A program made the position numbers and the translations under genes. From Mycolicibacterium iranicum (GTDB lineage: Bacteria > Actinomycetota > Actinomycetes > Mycobacteriales > Mycobacteriaceae): a DNA stretch of 64,000 bases. This document shows, one piece after another, positions 7,916 through 16,483 of the stretch; position 1 is the first letter of the stretch; each line of letters begins with the position of its first letter. Location: assembly GCF_014190915.1 (NCBI RefSeq), contig NZ_JACHVU010000001.1:682001-746000 (forward strand), written 5' to 3'. The notes beneath the pieces were generated by a model that searched no databases, was not told where the DNA came from, and worked only from the letters and a program-made list of their open reading frames with translations.

Positions 7916-9574
7916 CTACCAGCGCTGACGCCACCGGTCTCGGTAGTTGCGTCCGTCGGGATCGTAGAACGCGCGGTAGGCGGGTTCGGCCCACAGACGG
8001 GTGAGCCGGCCGAGCTTCTCGGGCCGGTGGGGCCGCAGCCGCCCCGGTGGCCGAGGTCCGGCCCGGCCGCCGTCATACCAGTCCTGCAGGGCCGCCGCCG
8101 ACGACGCGATCGTGGCGACGGCGTCCTCGGGGTCCAGCAGGCCGTCGTCCTGGCTGCCGTCCGCGGCGCGGTCGAGGTGCTCACGCAGCAGGCGCAGGCG
8201 CAGGTCCCGGGCGAAGAGGCGGGCACCGTCGCCGAGTCCCGCCGGATCGCGGGGATCACGCTCGTCGCGGGTCTCGTCGAGCACCGCGCAGGACAGCTCG
8301 CTGTCGTGCGTCCACGACCGCCGGTTGAAGTTGTCGCTGCCGACGCTGACCCACACGTCGTCGATGACGCACACCTTGGCATGCACGTACACCGGTGTGC
8401 CCGCGTGATTCTCGACGTCGAAGATGTGCACCCGCTGCGGGTCGACATCGCGGCACGTGTCGATCGCCTGCCTGCGGCCGACCTGGTTCGGTGGCAGCGC
8501 GAACCGTCCGTCCACGTCGGGATGCCGGGGCACCACCGCGACGAGGTGCAGGCCGGGATTGGCGGCGAGGGCCTCGGCGAACAGCTGGGAGATGTGCTTG
8601 GACCACAGGTACTGGTCCTCGAGGTAGATCAGGCGCCTGGCCCGCTTGAGCGCCTTGGTGTAGCCGCGCGCCACGCTGCGCTCCCCGCGCGGGGCGAAGG
8701 CGTAGGAGAAGTGCGCATCGGGATAGGTGCGGAGCACCTGGACGGAGTGCGGCCCGCGCTCGCCCGGGTCGGGCGGCTGTGCGGGCAGCTCGTCCGGGGT
8801 CAGATCGGCGCGGCGCAGCTTGTCGGCGATCCACGCGATCGGCGAGAGCATGTCCAGCGGCGAGGGGTCGGTCCAGCGTTCGCGGAACGTGGCGTCCAGC
8901 GCCCCGACGACAGGGCCCTGGATGCGTAACTGGACGTCGTGCCACGGCGGCGTGTCGCCGTAGGCCTCGGCCATCCGGACCGCCTGGGGATCGCCGCGGT
9001 GTTCATGGTCGTCGCGGCGCGAATGACACAGGTCGATGCCACCGGCGAACGCGACGTCGCGTTCGGGGGCGCCGGGATGCCGCAGCACCACCAGCTTCTG
9101 GTGGTGGGAGCCCCCGAACCGGACCCGCTGGTCGAGCAGGACCTCACCGCCTGCGGCCTCGATGGCGTCGCCGAGATGCTGATTCTCTTCCTCGCTGTAG
9201 GAGAACTTGTCGAGGTGCGAGCGCCACATCAAACCCTTGACCGTCACGCCCCGCTTCGCGGCCCCGCAGAACAGTTCGGAGATGGTCGGCCCGTCGTCGC
9301 GCAGCCGTTCGTCGGGGTCACCCCGCCAGTCGGTGAAGAACAGGCAGTCGCCGCGCTGCATCGCTTCGACCTCGGCGGCGAGCCGGTCGAAGTACGTCGC
9401 GCCGTGGATCAGTGGCTCGACCCGGTTGCCGGTGCACCAGTCCGGCATCTCGGTCGCAGGGTTGCCGCGCTGCGCCGTCGTCAGGAACCAGTCCGCTACC
9501 TCGGCCACCGGGACACCGGATCTCAGGCCGCGCGCAGATGTTCGGCGGGGCTGCGGTTCGTCACGGCGCGCCAT
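7916..9574 (-). CDS. Phospholipase D / cardiolipin synthase-like protein
   Basis: About 552 residues with two HKD motifs of the PLD superfamily: SHHQKLVVL (followed by VAFAGGIDLCHSRR) and VYVHAKVCVIDDVWVSVGSD with NFNRRS. The pair forms one active site and transfers a phosphatidyl group to water or an alcohol. TWRGDPDERL-type and YLEDQYLWS segments are also typical of bacterial PLD proteins. There is no obvious signal peptide. ATG 9574 overlaps the upstream DUF2231 gene by 52 bases; GTG 9508 would instead begin 15 bases after that gene's stop and lose no conserved residue, so the start is uncertain. The overlap or tight spacing implies one transcript with the membrane protein. Confidence 0.85.
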   Translation of the reverse strand: MARRDEPQPRRTSARGLRSGVPVAEVADWFLTTAQRGNPATEMPDWCTGNRVEPLIHGATYFDRLAAEVEAMQRGDCLFFTDWRGDPDERLRDDGPTISELFCGAAKRGVTVKGLMWRSHLDKFSYSEEENQHLGDAIEAAGGEVLLDQRVRFGGSHHQKLVVLRHPGAPERDVAFAGGIDLCHSRRDDHEHRGDPQAVRMAEAYGDTPPWHDVQLRIQGPVVGALDATFRERWTDPSPLDMLSPIAWIADKLRRADLTPDELPAQPPDPGERGPHSVQVLRTYPDAHFSYAFAPRGERSVARGYTKALKRARRLIYLEDQYLWSKHISQLFAEALAANPGLHLVAVVPRHPDVDGRFALPPNQVGRRQAIDTCRDVDPQRVHIFDVENHAGTPVYVHAKVCVIDDVWVSVGSDNFNRRSWTHDSELSCAVLDETRDERDPRDPAGLGDGARLFARDLRLRLLREHLDRAADGSQDDGLLDPEDAVATIASSAAALQDWYDGGRAGPRPPGRLRPHRPEKLGRLTRLWAEPAYRAFYDPDGRNYRDRWRQRW

Positions 9575-10095
9575 GGCTGCCACCGGAACATGCCCGCCCC
9601 CTGCGCATAGGACAGATGCCCGCCCAGCGCCCCGCCGACGCCCATCGCCCCGAGTCCGAGAAGCAGGTACGTGCGTGCCGCGCGTTCCCGTTCGCGGCGG
9701 TACGCCCGATAGGACAGCGACAGCATCGCGACCCCCACCGCGTTGGAGGCGGCGTGCACCAACCCGACCCGGCGCTGCCGCCGGTCGAGCAGCACGTAGT
9801 CGGCCCATCCGGCCAGCACGGTCGGCGGCGTGGCCGCCAGCCCGACACCGAGCAGGCGGCGCGCGGTGGTGGCGTCCTTGAACCCGAGGTCGAAGACCGC
9901 GGCGCTCAGCCAGGTGCCGACCGGCACGGTGATCAGCAGGGGGTGGACGGGGTGGCCGAGCCAGGACCCGCGAAGCAGGCCGGCCAGACCGGCGCGGCTG
10001 ACGACGCGGTCGGCGACGTGGGCCGCCCTGTCGGCGGTGTCATCGAGGGAGGCGGCGTCCTCGACGCGCGCCAGGAGTGCATGAAGGCTGCTCAT
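9523..10095 (-). CDS. DUF2231 integral membrane protein
   Basis: 190 residues with about four transmembrane segments. The DUF2231 signature is the WLGHPVHPLLITVPVGTW stretch with two conserved His residues that may bind haem or metal. A later helix ends in GGHLSYAQGAGM, again with a conserved His. Function is not established for the family. It starts at ATG 10095 and is followed directly by the PLD-like gene in the same direction, so the two are probably cotranscribed and both act at the membrane. Confidence 0.8.
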   Translation of the reverse strand: MSSLHALLARVEDAASLDDTADRAAHVADRVVSRAGLAGLLRGSWLGHPVHPLLITVPVGTWLSAAVFDLGFKDATTARRLLGVGLAATPPTVLAGWADYVLLDRRQRRVGLVHAASNAVGVAMLSLSYRAYRRERERAARTYLLLGLGAMGVGGALGGHLSYAQGAGMFRWQPWRAVTNRSPAEHLRAA

Positions 10096-10224
10096 GGACC
10101 CGATCTACCCGGGTGACGCGGGGCCCAACCGTGGAAAATCTCCGGGGGATGTCGAGAATGGGGCGACGGCTCCGTCCCAGGGATGAGCGACCGACACGGG
10201 TCGCCGACTCGAAGGGAGAACCCG

Positions 10225-10632
10225 ATGGCGAAGTACCTGTTCCTGAAGCACTACCGCGGCGCCCCGGCGGCGGTCAACGACGTGCCGATGGACCGCTGGA
10301 CCCCGGCCGAGGTCGACGCTCACCTGCAGTACATGAACGACTTCGCCGACCGGTTGCGCGACAGCGGAGAGTTCGTCGGCAGCCAGGCGCTGTCGGCCGA
10401 CGGCGCCTGGGTGCGCCACGACGGTGACGGGAAACCACCCGTGACCGACGGCCCGTTCGCCGAGACGAAGGACCTGATCGCGGGCTTCATGATCGTCGAC
10501 GTGGACAGCTACGAGCGTGCGGTCGAGCTCGCCGGCGAGCTGTCGGCGGCACCGGGGGCGGGGGGCCGCCCCATCCACGAGTGGCTCGAGGTGCGGCCCC
10601 TGCTCACCGCCGGTCCGGCCACCACCGACTAG
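10225..10632 (+). CDS. YCII/DGPF-domain protein
   Basis: 135 residues of the YCII-related family, marked by the segment VTDGPFAETKDLIAGFMIVDV that gave the DGPF name. The fold is a ferredoxin-like dimer; no activity is proven for this branch. ATG 10225 is chosen over an upstream frame start because GAAGGGAGAA lies 5-14 bases before it. It is followed after 15 bases by an ECF sigma factor. That pairing is the hallmark of the ECF42 group, in which DGPF proteins are always encoded beside the sigma factor and are thought to transmit its signal. Confidence 0.88.
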   Translation: MAKYLFLKHYRGAPAAVNDVPMDRWTPAEVDAHLQYMNDFADRLRDSGEFVGSQALSADGAWVRHDGDGKPPVTDGPFAETKDLIAGFMIVDVDSYERAVELAGELSAAPGAGGRPIHEWLEVRPLLTAGPATTD

Positions 10633-10647
10633 CCGTACCGACCAGCC

Positions 10648-11793
10648 GTGGACGAGGCGCAGCTGCGCAACCTGATCCCCGGTGTGCTGGCTGCGCTCGT
10701 GCACCGGGGTGCGGACTTCGCGACCGCCGAGGACGCCGTGCAGGAGGCACTGGTGCGGGCGTGGGAGACGTGGCCCGACCGCCACCCCGACGACCCCAGG
10801 GGCTGGTTGATCACCACGGCATGGCGCCGCTTCCTCGACATGGCGCGCTCGGACACGGCCCGGCGGGAGCGCGAGCTGCGGGTCGTCGACGAGCCGGCTC
10901 CGGGGCCCACGGAATCGGTGGACGACACCTTGACGCTCTACTTCCTGTGCGCGCACCCCGCGCTGAGCCCCGCCTCGGCGACGGCGCTGACCCTGCGGGC
11001 CGTCGGGGGGCTCACCACCCGCCAGATCGCGCAGGCCTACCTGGTGCCGGAAACGACGATGGCGCAACGCATCAGCCGGGCCAAGCGCACGATTGCCGAT
11101 TCCCGCCTCGACGAACCGGGTGACCTGGCCACGGTGATGAAAGTGCTGTATCTGGTGTTCAACGAGGGCTACACCGGCGACCCGGATGCCGCGGACCTCG
11201 CCGTCGAGGCGATCCGGCTGGCCCGGCAGCTGGCGGCGTTGACCGCCGACACCGAGGCACACGGGTTGCTGGCACTGTTCCTGCTCCATCACGCGCGGCG
11301 CGCGGCCCGCACCCGCGGTGACGGGAGCCTCGTGCCACTGGCCGACCAGGACCGCAGCCTGTGGCGGCGGGACCTCATCGCCGAGGGCGTCGCCGTGCTG
11401 CAGTCCGCCCTGGCGCGCGACCGGCTCGGCGAGTATCAGGCCCAGGCCGCGATCGCGGCGCTACACGCCGATGCGCAGACCGCCGCCGACACCGACTGGG
11501 TGCAGATCGTCGAGTGGTACGACGAGCTCGCCGCGCTGACCGACAGCCCGGTGGTGCGCCTGAATCGCGCTGTCGCCGTCGGTGAGGCCGACGGGCCGCG
11601 GGCGGGCCTCGTCGCGCTGGCCGGTCTCGATCCGCGGCTCCCGCGCCACACCGCGGCGAGGGCTTACCTCCACGAGAAGGCCGGCGACACCGCGACGGCA
11701 GCCCGGCTGTACGCCGAGGCGGCGGCCCAGGCGTCCAGTGTGTCCGAGCGCAACCACCTCACCCTGCAGGCGGCCCGACTGCGCGCCCGGTGA
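10648..11793 (+). CDS. ECF42-type RNA polymerase sigma factor
   Basis: 381 residues. Region 2 is visible in EDAVQEALVRAWETWP and PRGWLITTAWRRFLDM, region 4 in LRAVGGLTTRQIAQAYLVPE followed by AQRISRAKRTIADSR. The long C-terminal extension (about 190-381) is helical and repetitive in the TPR-like manner of ECF42 proteins, with NRAVAVGEADGP and RAYLHEKAGDTATAARLY. ECF42 members have no classical anti-sigma factor; the extension and the partner DGPF protein replace it. GTG 10648 lies 15 bases after the DGPF stop, so both are one operon. Confidence 0.9.
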   Translation: MDEAQLRNLIPGVLAALVHRGADFATAEDAVQEALVRAWETWPDRHPDDPRGWLITTAWRRFLDMARSDTARRERELRVVDEPAPGPTESVDDTLTLYFLCAHPALSPASATALTLRAVGGLTTRQIAQAYLVPETTMAQRISRAKRTIADSRLDEPGDLATVMKVLYLVFNEGYTGDPDAADLAVEAIRLARQLAALTADTEAHGLLALFLLHHARRAARTRGDGSLVPLADQDRSLWRRDLIAEGVAVLQSALARDRLGEYQAQAAIAALHADAQTAADTDWVQIVEWYDELAALTDSPVVRLNRAVAVGEADGPRAGLVALAGLDPRLPRHTAARAYLHEKAGDTATAARLYAEAAAQASSVSERNHLTLQAARLRAR

Positions 11794-11865
11794 CAAGGGG
11801 AGCAGTGGAATAGCCTCGTGGGACCCGGCGTTGCCACCGCCGACGACAGCCAGTGAGGGGCGCCC

Positions 11866-12696
11866 ATGAAGTTCGGTATCTCGACGTTCGTCAACGACGA
11901 CACCATCGACACCGTGTCGCTGGCCCGCGCGGTCGAGGAGCGGGGTTTCGACGCGCTCGCCGTCGCCGAGCACACCCACATCCCGGCGAGCAGGGAATCG
12001 GCGTATCCGCTCGGCGGTGAGCTGCCGTCGATCTACTACCGCACCCTCGACCCGTTCGTCACGCTGGCCGCGGCCGCCGCGGTGACCTCGAAGATCCAGC
12101 TGATCACCGGGATCGCGCTGCTCATCCAGCGAGATCCGATCGTCACCGCGAAGGAAGCCGCCAGCATCGACCTGATCTCCCAGGGCCGCTTCGTGTTCGG
12201 CGTCGGCGCGGGCTGGAACATCGAGGAACTGCGCCACCACGGCACCGACCCCAAGACCCGCGGCGCGCTGCTGGACGAGCGGATCGAGGCGATCAAGGCG
12301 CTCTGGACCGACGAGCCGGCCGAATACCACGGCAGATACGTCGATTTCGCGTCGTCCTACCTACGCCCCAAGCCGGTGCAGAAGCCGCATCCGCCCGTCC
12401 TCATCGGCGGCGACTCGGATGCGACCGTCAAGCGCATCATCCGCCACGGCGCCGGCTGGATCTCCAACCCGCTGCCGGCGAAACGACTGGCCATGCGCAT
12501 CGATCAGATCCGCGCCGGCGCCTCCCACGACGTCCCGCTGACGCAGTTCGGCACCCCCGCCGACCCGGACTACTGGCAGGCCTCGGAGGAACTCGGGTTC
12601 GGGCAGGTCAACCTGTTGCTCCCCACCAAGCCGCTCGACGAAAGTCTGCGCCTGCTCGACGATTACGCCGAGCAGGTCGCACACTACCGCGGCTAG
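11866..12696 (+). CDS. LLM-class F420-dependent oxidoreductase
   Basis: 276 residues with the luciferase-like TIM barrel: MKFGISTFVNDDTI at the N terminus, then GFDALAVAEHTHIP, LLIQRDPIVTAKEAASIDLI and GRFVFGVGAGWNIEE, typical of the mycobacterial F420 subgroup. It would transfer hydride from reduced F420 to an unknown substrate in the cytoplasm. GAGGGGC stands before ATG 11866. It converges on the vWA gene and their stop codons share the tetranucleotide CTAG at 12693-12696. Confidence 0.88.
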   Translation: MKFGISTFVNDDTIDTVSLARAVEERGFDALAVAEHTHIPASRESAYPLGGELPSIYYRTLDPFVTLAAAAAVTSKIQLITGIALLIQRDPIVTAKEAASIDLISQGRFVFGVGAGWNIEELRHHGTDPKTRGALLDERIEAIKALWTDEPAEYHGRYVDFASSYLRPKPVQKPHPPVLIGGDSDATVKRIIRHGAGWISNPLPAKRLAMRIDQIRAGASHDVPLTQFGTPADPDYWQASEELGFGQVNLLLPTKPLDESLRLLDDYAEQVAHYRG

Positions 12697-13337
12697 GTCG
12701 TCCCGGGTTCGCTCATCGCCGCAGCCCGGTCGGCGGCGGTGAACCCGGTGCGCCGGCCGGCGCGGGCCGACCCGATCCACGAGCTGGCCGCAGCGCTGAC
12801 GGCGACCGTACTCGTGTAGTGGCTGCTGTCGTAGGTGATGGCGTCCTCGGCGGCGACACCCATCCTGGCTCCGACCTCGACGGCGTCGATGTTGGAACCC
12901 AGGAAGATGAACCGCCAATTCCATTGCCGGCGTTGCTGATCGATCAGATCCCGCACCGCAGACCATGTCCACTCGGTGCTGGAGTTCTCCATGCCGTCGG
13001 TCATGATCATGCAGATGACCGTCCCGGGCCGCTCGTTCTCGGGAAGGGCGGAGAGGCGTCGGCCGACCTCGGTGATGAACCGTCCCGTGCTGTCCAGAAG
13101 AGCGGTCATACCGCGCGGGACGACCTCGAAGTCCGGCACCAGGGCGATGTCGGTCGGCGGGTACACCAGCTCGTAGACCGTGTCGAACTGGGCGAGCGTG
13201 ACCTCGCACAGGCCGGGCTGCTGACGTTGCTCGTTGATCAGTTCGCGCCAGCCGTCCTCGGTGGCGGCCTTCGAGGTCTTCATGGAACCGGAACGGTCCA
13301 GCAGCGCGGCGATGAGCGTCTTGTCGGGATTGGTCAC
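12693..13337 (-). CDS. von Willebrand factor A domain protein
   Basis: 214 residues that make up little more than one vWA domain. The MIDAS metal site is intact: DRSGSM near the start, Thr in the RGMTALLDS loop, and MIMTDGMENSS as the later Asp-containing strand. The GTG at 13335-13337 is chosen because GGAGG lies six bases upstream; the longer open frame to 13478 has no such support. Stand-alone vWA proteins of this kind act as metal-dependent protein-binding modules, often beside tellurium-resistance or MoxR genes, none of which is visible here. The partner is unknown. Confidence 0.85.
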   Translation of the reverse strand: MTNPDKTLIAALLDRSGSMKTSKAATEDGWRELINEQRQQPGLCEVTLAQFDTVYELVYPPTDIALVPDFEVVPRGMTALLDSTGRFITEVGRRLSALPENERPGTVICMIMTDGMENSSTEWTWSAVRDLIDQQRRQWNWRFIFLGSNIDAVEVGARMGVAAEDAITYDSSHYTSTVAVSAAASSWIGSARAGRRTGFTAADRAAAMSEPGTT

Positions 13338-13440
13338 GATTGCCTCCAGCAGCGTCGATCGGCTACCCGGCTTGACGGGCGTGGAGGCACATGGTGATTG
13401 CTCGTATCGCCACCGGCATCGGCGGGCGGAAGACCCGGGA

Positions 13441-13484
13441 TGATCAGGTGCGCGTCGTCCACCCGGTGGATGCGGCACTGATCA
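13441..13484. repeat. Imperfect inverted repeat between small ORF and vWA gene
   Basis: TGATCAG...TCCACC on the left pairs with GGTGGA...CTGATCA on the right across a GC-rich bulged middle. It lies downstream of the small basic gene and upstream of the vWA gene, so it could be a terminator for the former or a leader structure for the latter. No U-run follows on the minus strand. Confidence 0.35.
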
Positions 13485-13506
13485 CATTCTACGCCTCAGC
13501 GCAGCG

Positions 13507-13701
13507 TCAGCGGTCGGCGTTTTCGTAGCGCTGCGCGACGGCGACGAGCTCGTCGCGGACGGTGGAGTGCGGCATCGAGGCAATCCGCGCGTAGAGACGA
13601 CGCCGATCACGGTTGACCTGGCGGGCGGCACGGTACTGCGCGAACATTCTCGGACTCCTGATGTGTGGTGTGGGGTTCGGCGCGATTCGGGGGTCGCCCA
13701 T
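13507..13701 (-). CDS. Small basic hypothetical protein, 64 residues
   Basis: A short Arg-rich, helical protein (RSPRMFAQYRAARQVNRDRR ... STVRDELVAVAQRYENADR). AAGGAG precedes ATG 13701 by about eight bases. A second start, at the internal Met of RMFAQYR, is also preceded by AGGAGT, so two products of 64 and 46 residues are possible. It is not recognised and carries no transmembrane segment. The two similar ribosome-binding sites are the main evidence that this frame is translated. Confidence 0.6.
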   Translation of the reverse strand: MGDPRIAPNPTPHIRSPRMFAQYRAARQVNRDRRRLYARIASMPHSTVRDELVAVAQRYENADR

Positions 13702-13842
13702 CGGCCGGACTCCTTCGATGGTCCGTGTTACGTGCAGGTAAATCAAACCGCTGACGTGTGATTTTGCGGACAGAGAGGCGGGTCACAGGCCCTGGGCGGG
13801 TGGGTGCGGATCGCCGCGTCCGGCCGCAGTCGGCCCACGCGG

Positions 13843-16428
13843 TCAGTCCAGGCGGCCGGCGTCGGTGAGCCGCAGCACGGGGACGCCCTCCTCGTCGGAG
13901 GCGTCCAGGTCGACCTCCACCTCGAATCCCCAATCGTGGTCTCCGGCAGGGTCGTCGAGGATCTGACGCACCCGCCAGAGACCGGGCTGACGGTCGATGA
14001 TCAGCAGTGCGGGCCCGCGGGCGTCGGCGCCGGTCCCGACGTCGTCGTGCTCGTCGAAGTAGTCGTCCCCGATCTCCTGCCAGCGCTGCGCCGAGAGCCC
14101 CGCCCGGCCGTCGAGGGCTGCGAGCTCGTCCCAGCGCTCTCGCGCGAAGAGTTCGACGCGGCGGAACAGCGCATTGCGCACCATCGCGGTGAACGCCCGC
14201 TCGTTGCCGGTCAGCGGTCGCGGCCGCGCGGGTACCGCGACCGGTTGATCGTGGGGCTGGTCGGGGCTGGTGAGTTGCTCCCATTCGTCGAGCAGGCTCG
14301 AATCGACTTGGCGGACAAGCTCTCCGAGCCATTCGACGATATCGGTCAGCTCCTCGGTGCGGGCGGTCGCGGGCACGCCCGAGCGCAGCGCCTTGAACGC
14401 ATCGGAGAGGTAGCGCAGCACCGCGCCCTCGGAGCGGGTAAGCCCGTAGACGCTGACGTACTCCCGGAAGGTGAAGGCACGCTCCCACATCTCGCGCACC
14501 ACGGACTTCGGTGACAGCTTCCCGTCGGCGGCCCACGGATTGCTCTGCAGATACACCTCGTACGCGTGCTCCAGCACGTCGGCCAACGGCTTCGGGTAGG
14601 TGACCTCGTCGAGCAGCTCGATGCGCTCGTCGTACTCGATGCCGTCGGCCTTCATCTGCGCCACGGCCTCGCCCCTGGCCTTGTTCAGCTGCGCCGCCAG
14701 TACCTGGCGCGGGTCTTCCAGCGTCGCCTCGATCACCGAAACGACGTCCAGCGCATAGCTTTCCGATTCGGAATCGAGCAGGCCGATCGCGGCGAGGGCG
14801 AACGTCGACAGCGGCTGGTTCAGCGCGAAGTCCGGCGGCAGGTCGACGGTCAGCCGGTAGCGAACGGGGCGAGCGGAGCGACGGGAAGCGGACATGCCGT
14901 CGGGTTCGGGCGCGTCCAACCTCTCCACCACGCCGGCCTGCAGCAGCGATCGCGCGATGCCCACCGCCTCGCGGATCAGCCGCAGCTGTTTCTTGCGCGA
15001 CTCGTGGTTGTCGGTCAGCAGCCGCCGCATCGCCTCGAACGGATCGCTGGATCCATCACCCGCCCCGTGCCGGCCCACCACACTCAGGATCATCCCGGTG
15101 AACACCCGCATGTTGCTGGTCAGCGGTTCCGGCGCGGCGTCCACCAGGCGGGTCATGGTGGTCTCGCTCCACGGCACCATGCCCTCGGGAGCCTTGCGGC
15201 GCACCAGCTTCCGCCGCTTCTTCGGATCGTCGGCGACCTTGGCGAACTGCTTGAGGTTCTCCACCTCGTGATCGGGCGCCTGCACCACGACCGTGCCCGC
15301 GGTGTCGAACCCGGCCCGCCCGGCCCGGCCGGCGATCTGGTGGAACTCGCGCGCGTTGAGCAGCCGGGTGCGGGTGCCGTCGTACTTGGACAGCGCCGAG
15401 AACACCACCGTGCGGATCGGCACGTTGATCCCGACGCCGAGGGTGTCGGTGCCGCAGATGACCTTCAGCAGACCCGCCTGCGCCAGCTGCTCGACCAGCC
15501 GCCGGTACTTGGGCAGCATGCCCGCGTGGTGCACGCCGATGCCGTGCCGGACGAGGCGCGACAGCGTGGCGCCGAAGGCCGACGAGAAGCGGAACGCCCC
15601 GATCATGTCGGCGATCGCGGCCTTCTCCTCCTTGGTGCTGACATTGACGCTCATCAACGCCTGGGCCCGCTCCAGCGCCGACGCCTGGGTGAAGTGCACG
15701 ACGTAGACCGGCGACTGCCGGGTGTCGACGAGCTCCTGGATGGTCTCGTGCATCGGCGTCGTGGCGTAGGAGAAGAACAGCGGTACCGGACGTTCGGTGT
15801 TGGCGACCAGCGCCGTGGGCCGTCCGGTGCGCCGCGTCAGGTCGTCGCGCAGGAACGTCACGTCACCCAGCGTCGCCGACATCAGCAGGAACTGCGCCCG
15901 CGGCAGCTCCAGCAGAGGCACCTGCCAGGCCCAGCCGCGGTCGGGGTCACCGTAGAAATGGAATTCGTCCATCACGACCAGATCCTCGGCGGTGTTCGCA
16001 GGGCCCCCCTCGCGCAGCGCGATGTTCGCCAGGATCTCCGCCGTGCACGCGATGATCGGCGCCTCGGAGTTCACGGCCGCATCGCCGGTGAGCATGCCGA
16101 CGTTGGCCGCGCCGAACACGTCGCACAGCGCGAAGAACTTCTCACTCACCAGCGCCTTGATCGGCGCCGTGTAGTAACTGCGCCGGCCCGCTGCCAGGGC
16201 CGCGTACTGCGCGCCGGTGGCCACCAACGACTTCCCGGAGCCGGTCGGGGTGGCCAGGATGACGTTGGCGCCGCTGACCAGCTCGATCAGCGCTTCCTCC
16301 TGCGCCGGGTAGAGCGTGGTGCCGCGGTCGGCCGCCCACTCGGCGAACGCCGCGAACAGCTCGTCGGCATCGGAACCCACCGCGCGCAGCGCGGACAGGT
16401 CGTTCGGATTCTCGATCAGGGTGGCCAT
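13843..16428 (-). CDS. DEVH-type superfamily 2 helicase (DUF3516 family)
   Basis: 861 residues. Helicase motifs are clear: Walker A ATPTGSGKSLVA with Lys66, motif II MDEFHFYGDP at about 153-162, motif III MSATLGD, and motif VI QIAGRAGRAGFD. This is the Ski2-like pattern. The C-terminal half (about 430-861) is a long domain matching the DUF3516 helicases of actinobacteria, ending DEEGVPVLRLTDAGRLD. It is probably an ATP-dependent RNA or DNA unwinding enzyme; whether it acts in RNA decay or repair is not known. ATG 16428 is chosen; a longer frame to 16518 overlaps the divergent gene and begins with unconserved residues. Confidence 0.88.
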   Translation of the reverse strand: MATLIENPNDLSALRAVGSDADELFAAFAEWAADRGTTLYPAQEEALIELVSGANVILATPTGSGKSLVATGAQYAALAAGRRSYYTAPIKALVSEKFFALCDVFGAANVGMLTGDAAVNSEAPIIACTAEILANIALREGGPANTAEDLVVMDEFHFYGDPDRGWAWQVPLLELPRAQFLLMSATLGDVTFLRDDLTRRTGRPTALVANTERPVPLFFSYATTPMHETIQELVDTRQSPVYVVHFTQASALERAQALMSVNVSTKEEKAAIADMIGAFRFSSAFGATLSRLVRHGIGVHHAGMLPKYRRLVEQLAQAGLLKVICGTDTLGVGINVPIRTVVFSALSKYDGTRTRLLNAREFHQIAGRAGRAGFDTAGTVVVQAPDHEVENLKQFAKVADDPKKRRKLVRRKAPEGMVPWSETTMTRLVDAAPEPLTSNMRVFTGMILSVVGRHGAGDGSSDPFEAMRRLLTDNHESRKKQLRLIREAVGIARSLLQAGVVERLDAPEPDGMSASRRSARPVRYRLTVDLPPDFALNQPLSTFALAAIGLLDSESESYALDVVSVIEATLEDPRQVLAAQLNKARGEAVAQMKADGIEYDERIELLDEVTYPKPLADVLEHAYEVYLQSNPWAADGKLSPKSVVREMWERAFTFREYVSVYGLTRSEGAVLRYLSDAFKALRSGVPATARTEELTDIVEWLGELVRQVDSSLLDEWEQLTSPDQPHDQPVAVPARPRPLTGNERAFTAMVRNALFRRVELFARERWDELAALDGRAGLSAQRWQEIGDDYFDEHDDVGTGADARGPALLIIDRQPGLWRVRQILDDPAGDHDWGFEVEVDLDASDEEGVPVLRLTDAGRLD

Positions 16429-16483
16429 CAGGGATACAGCCTGCCAGGTTTGCCGAACCGCACTGTTGTCAATATCACCTCCC

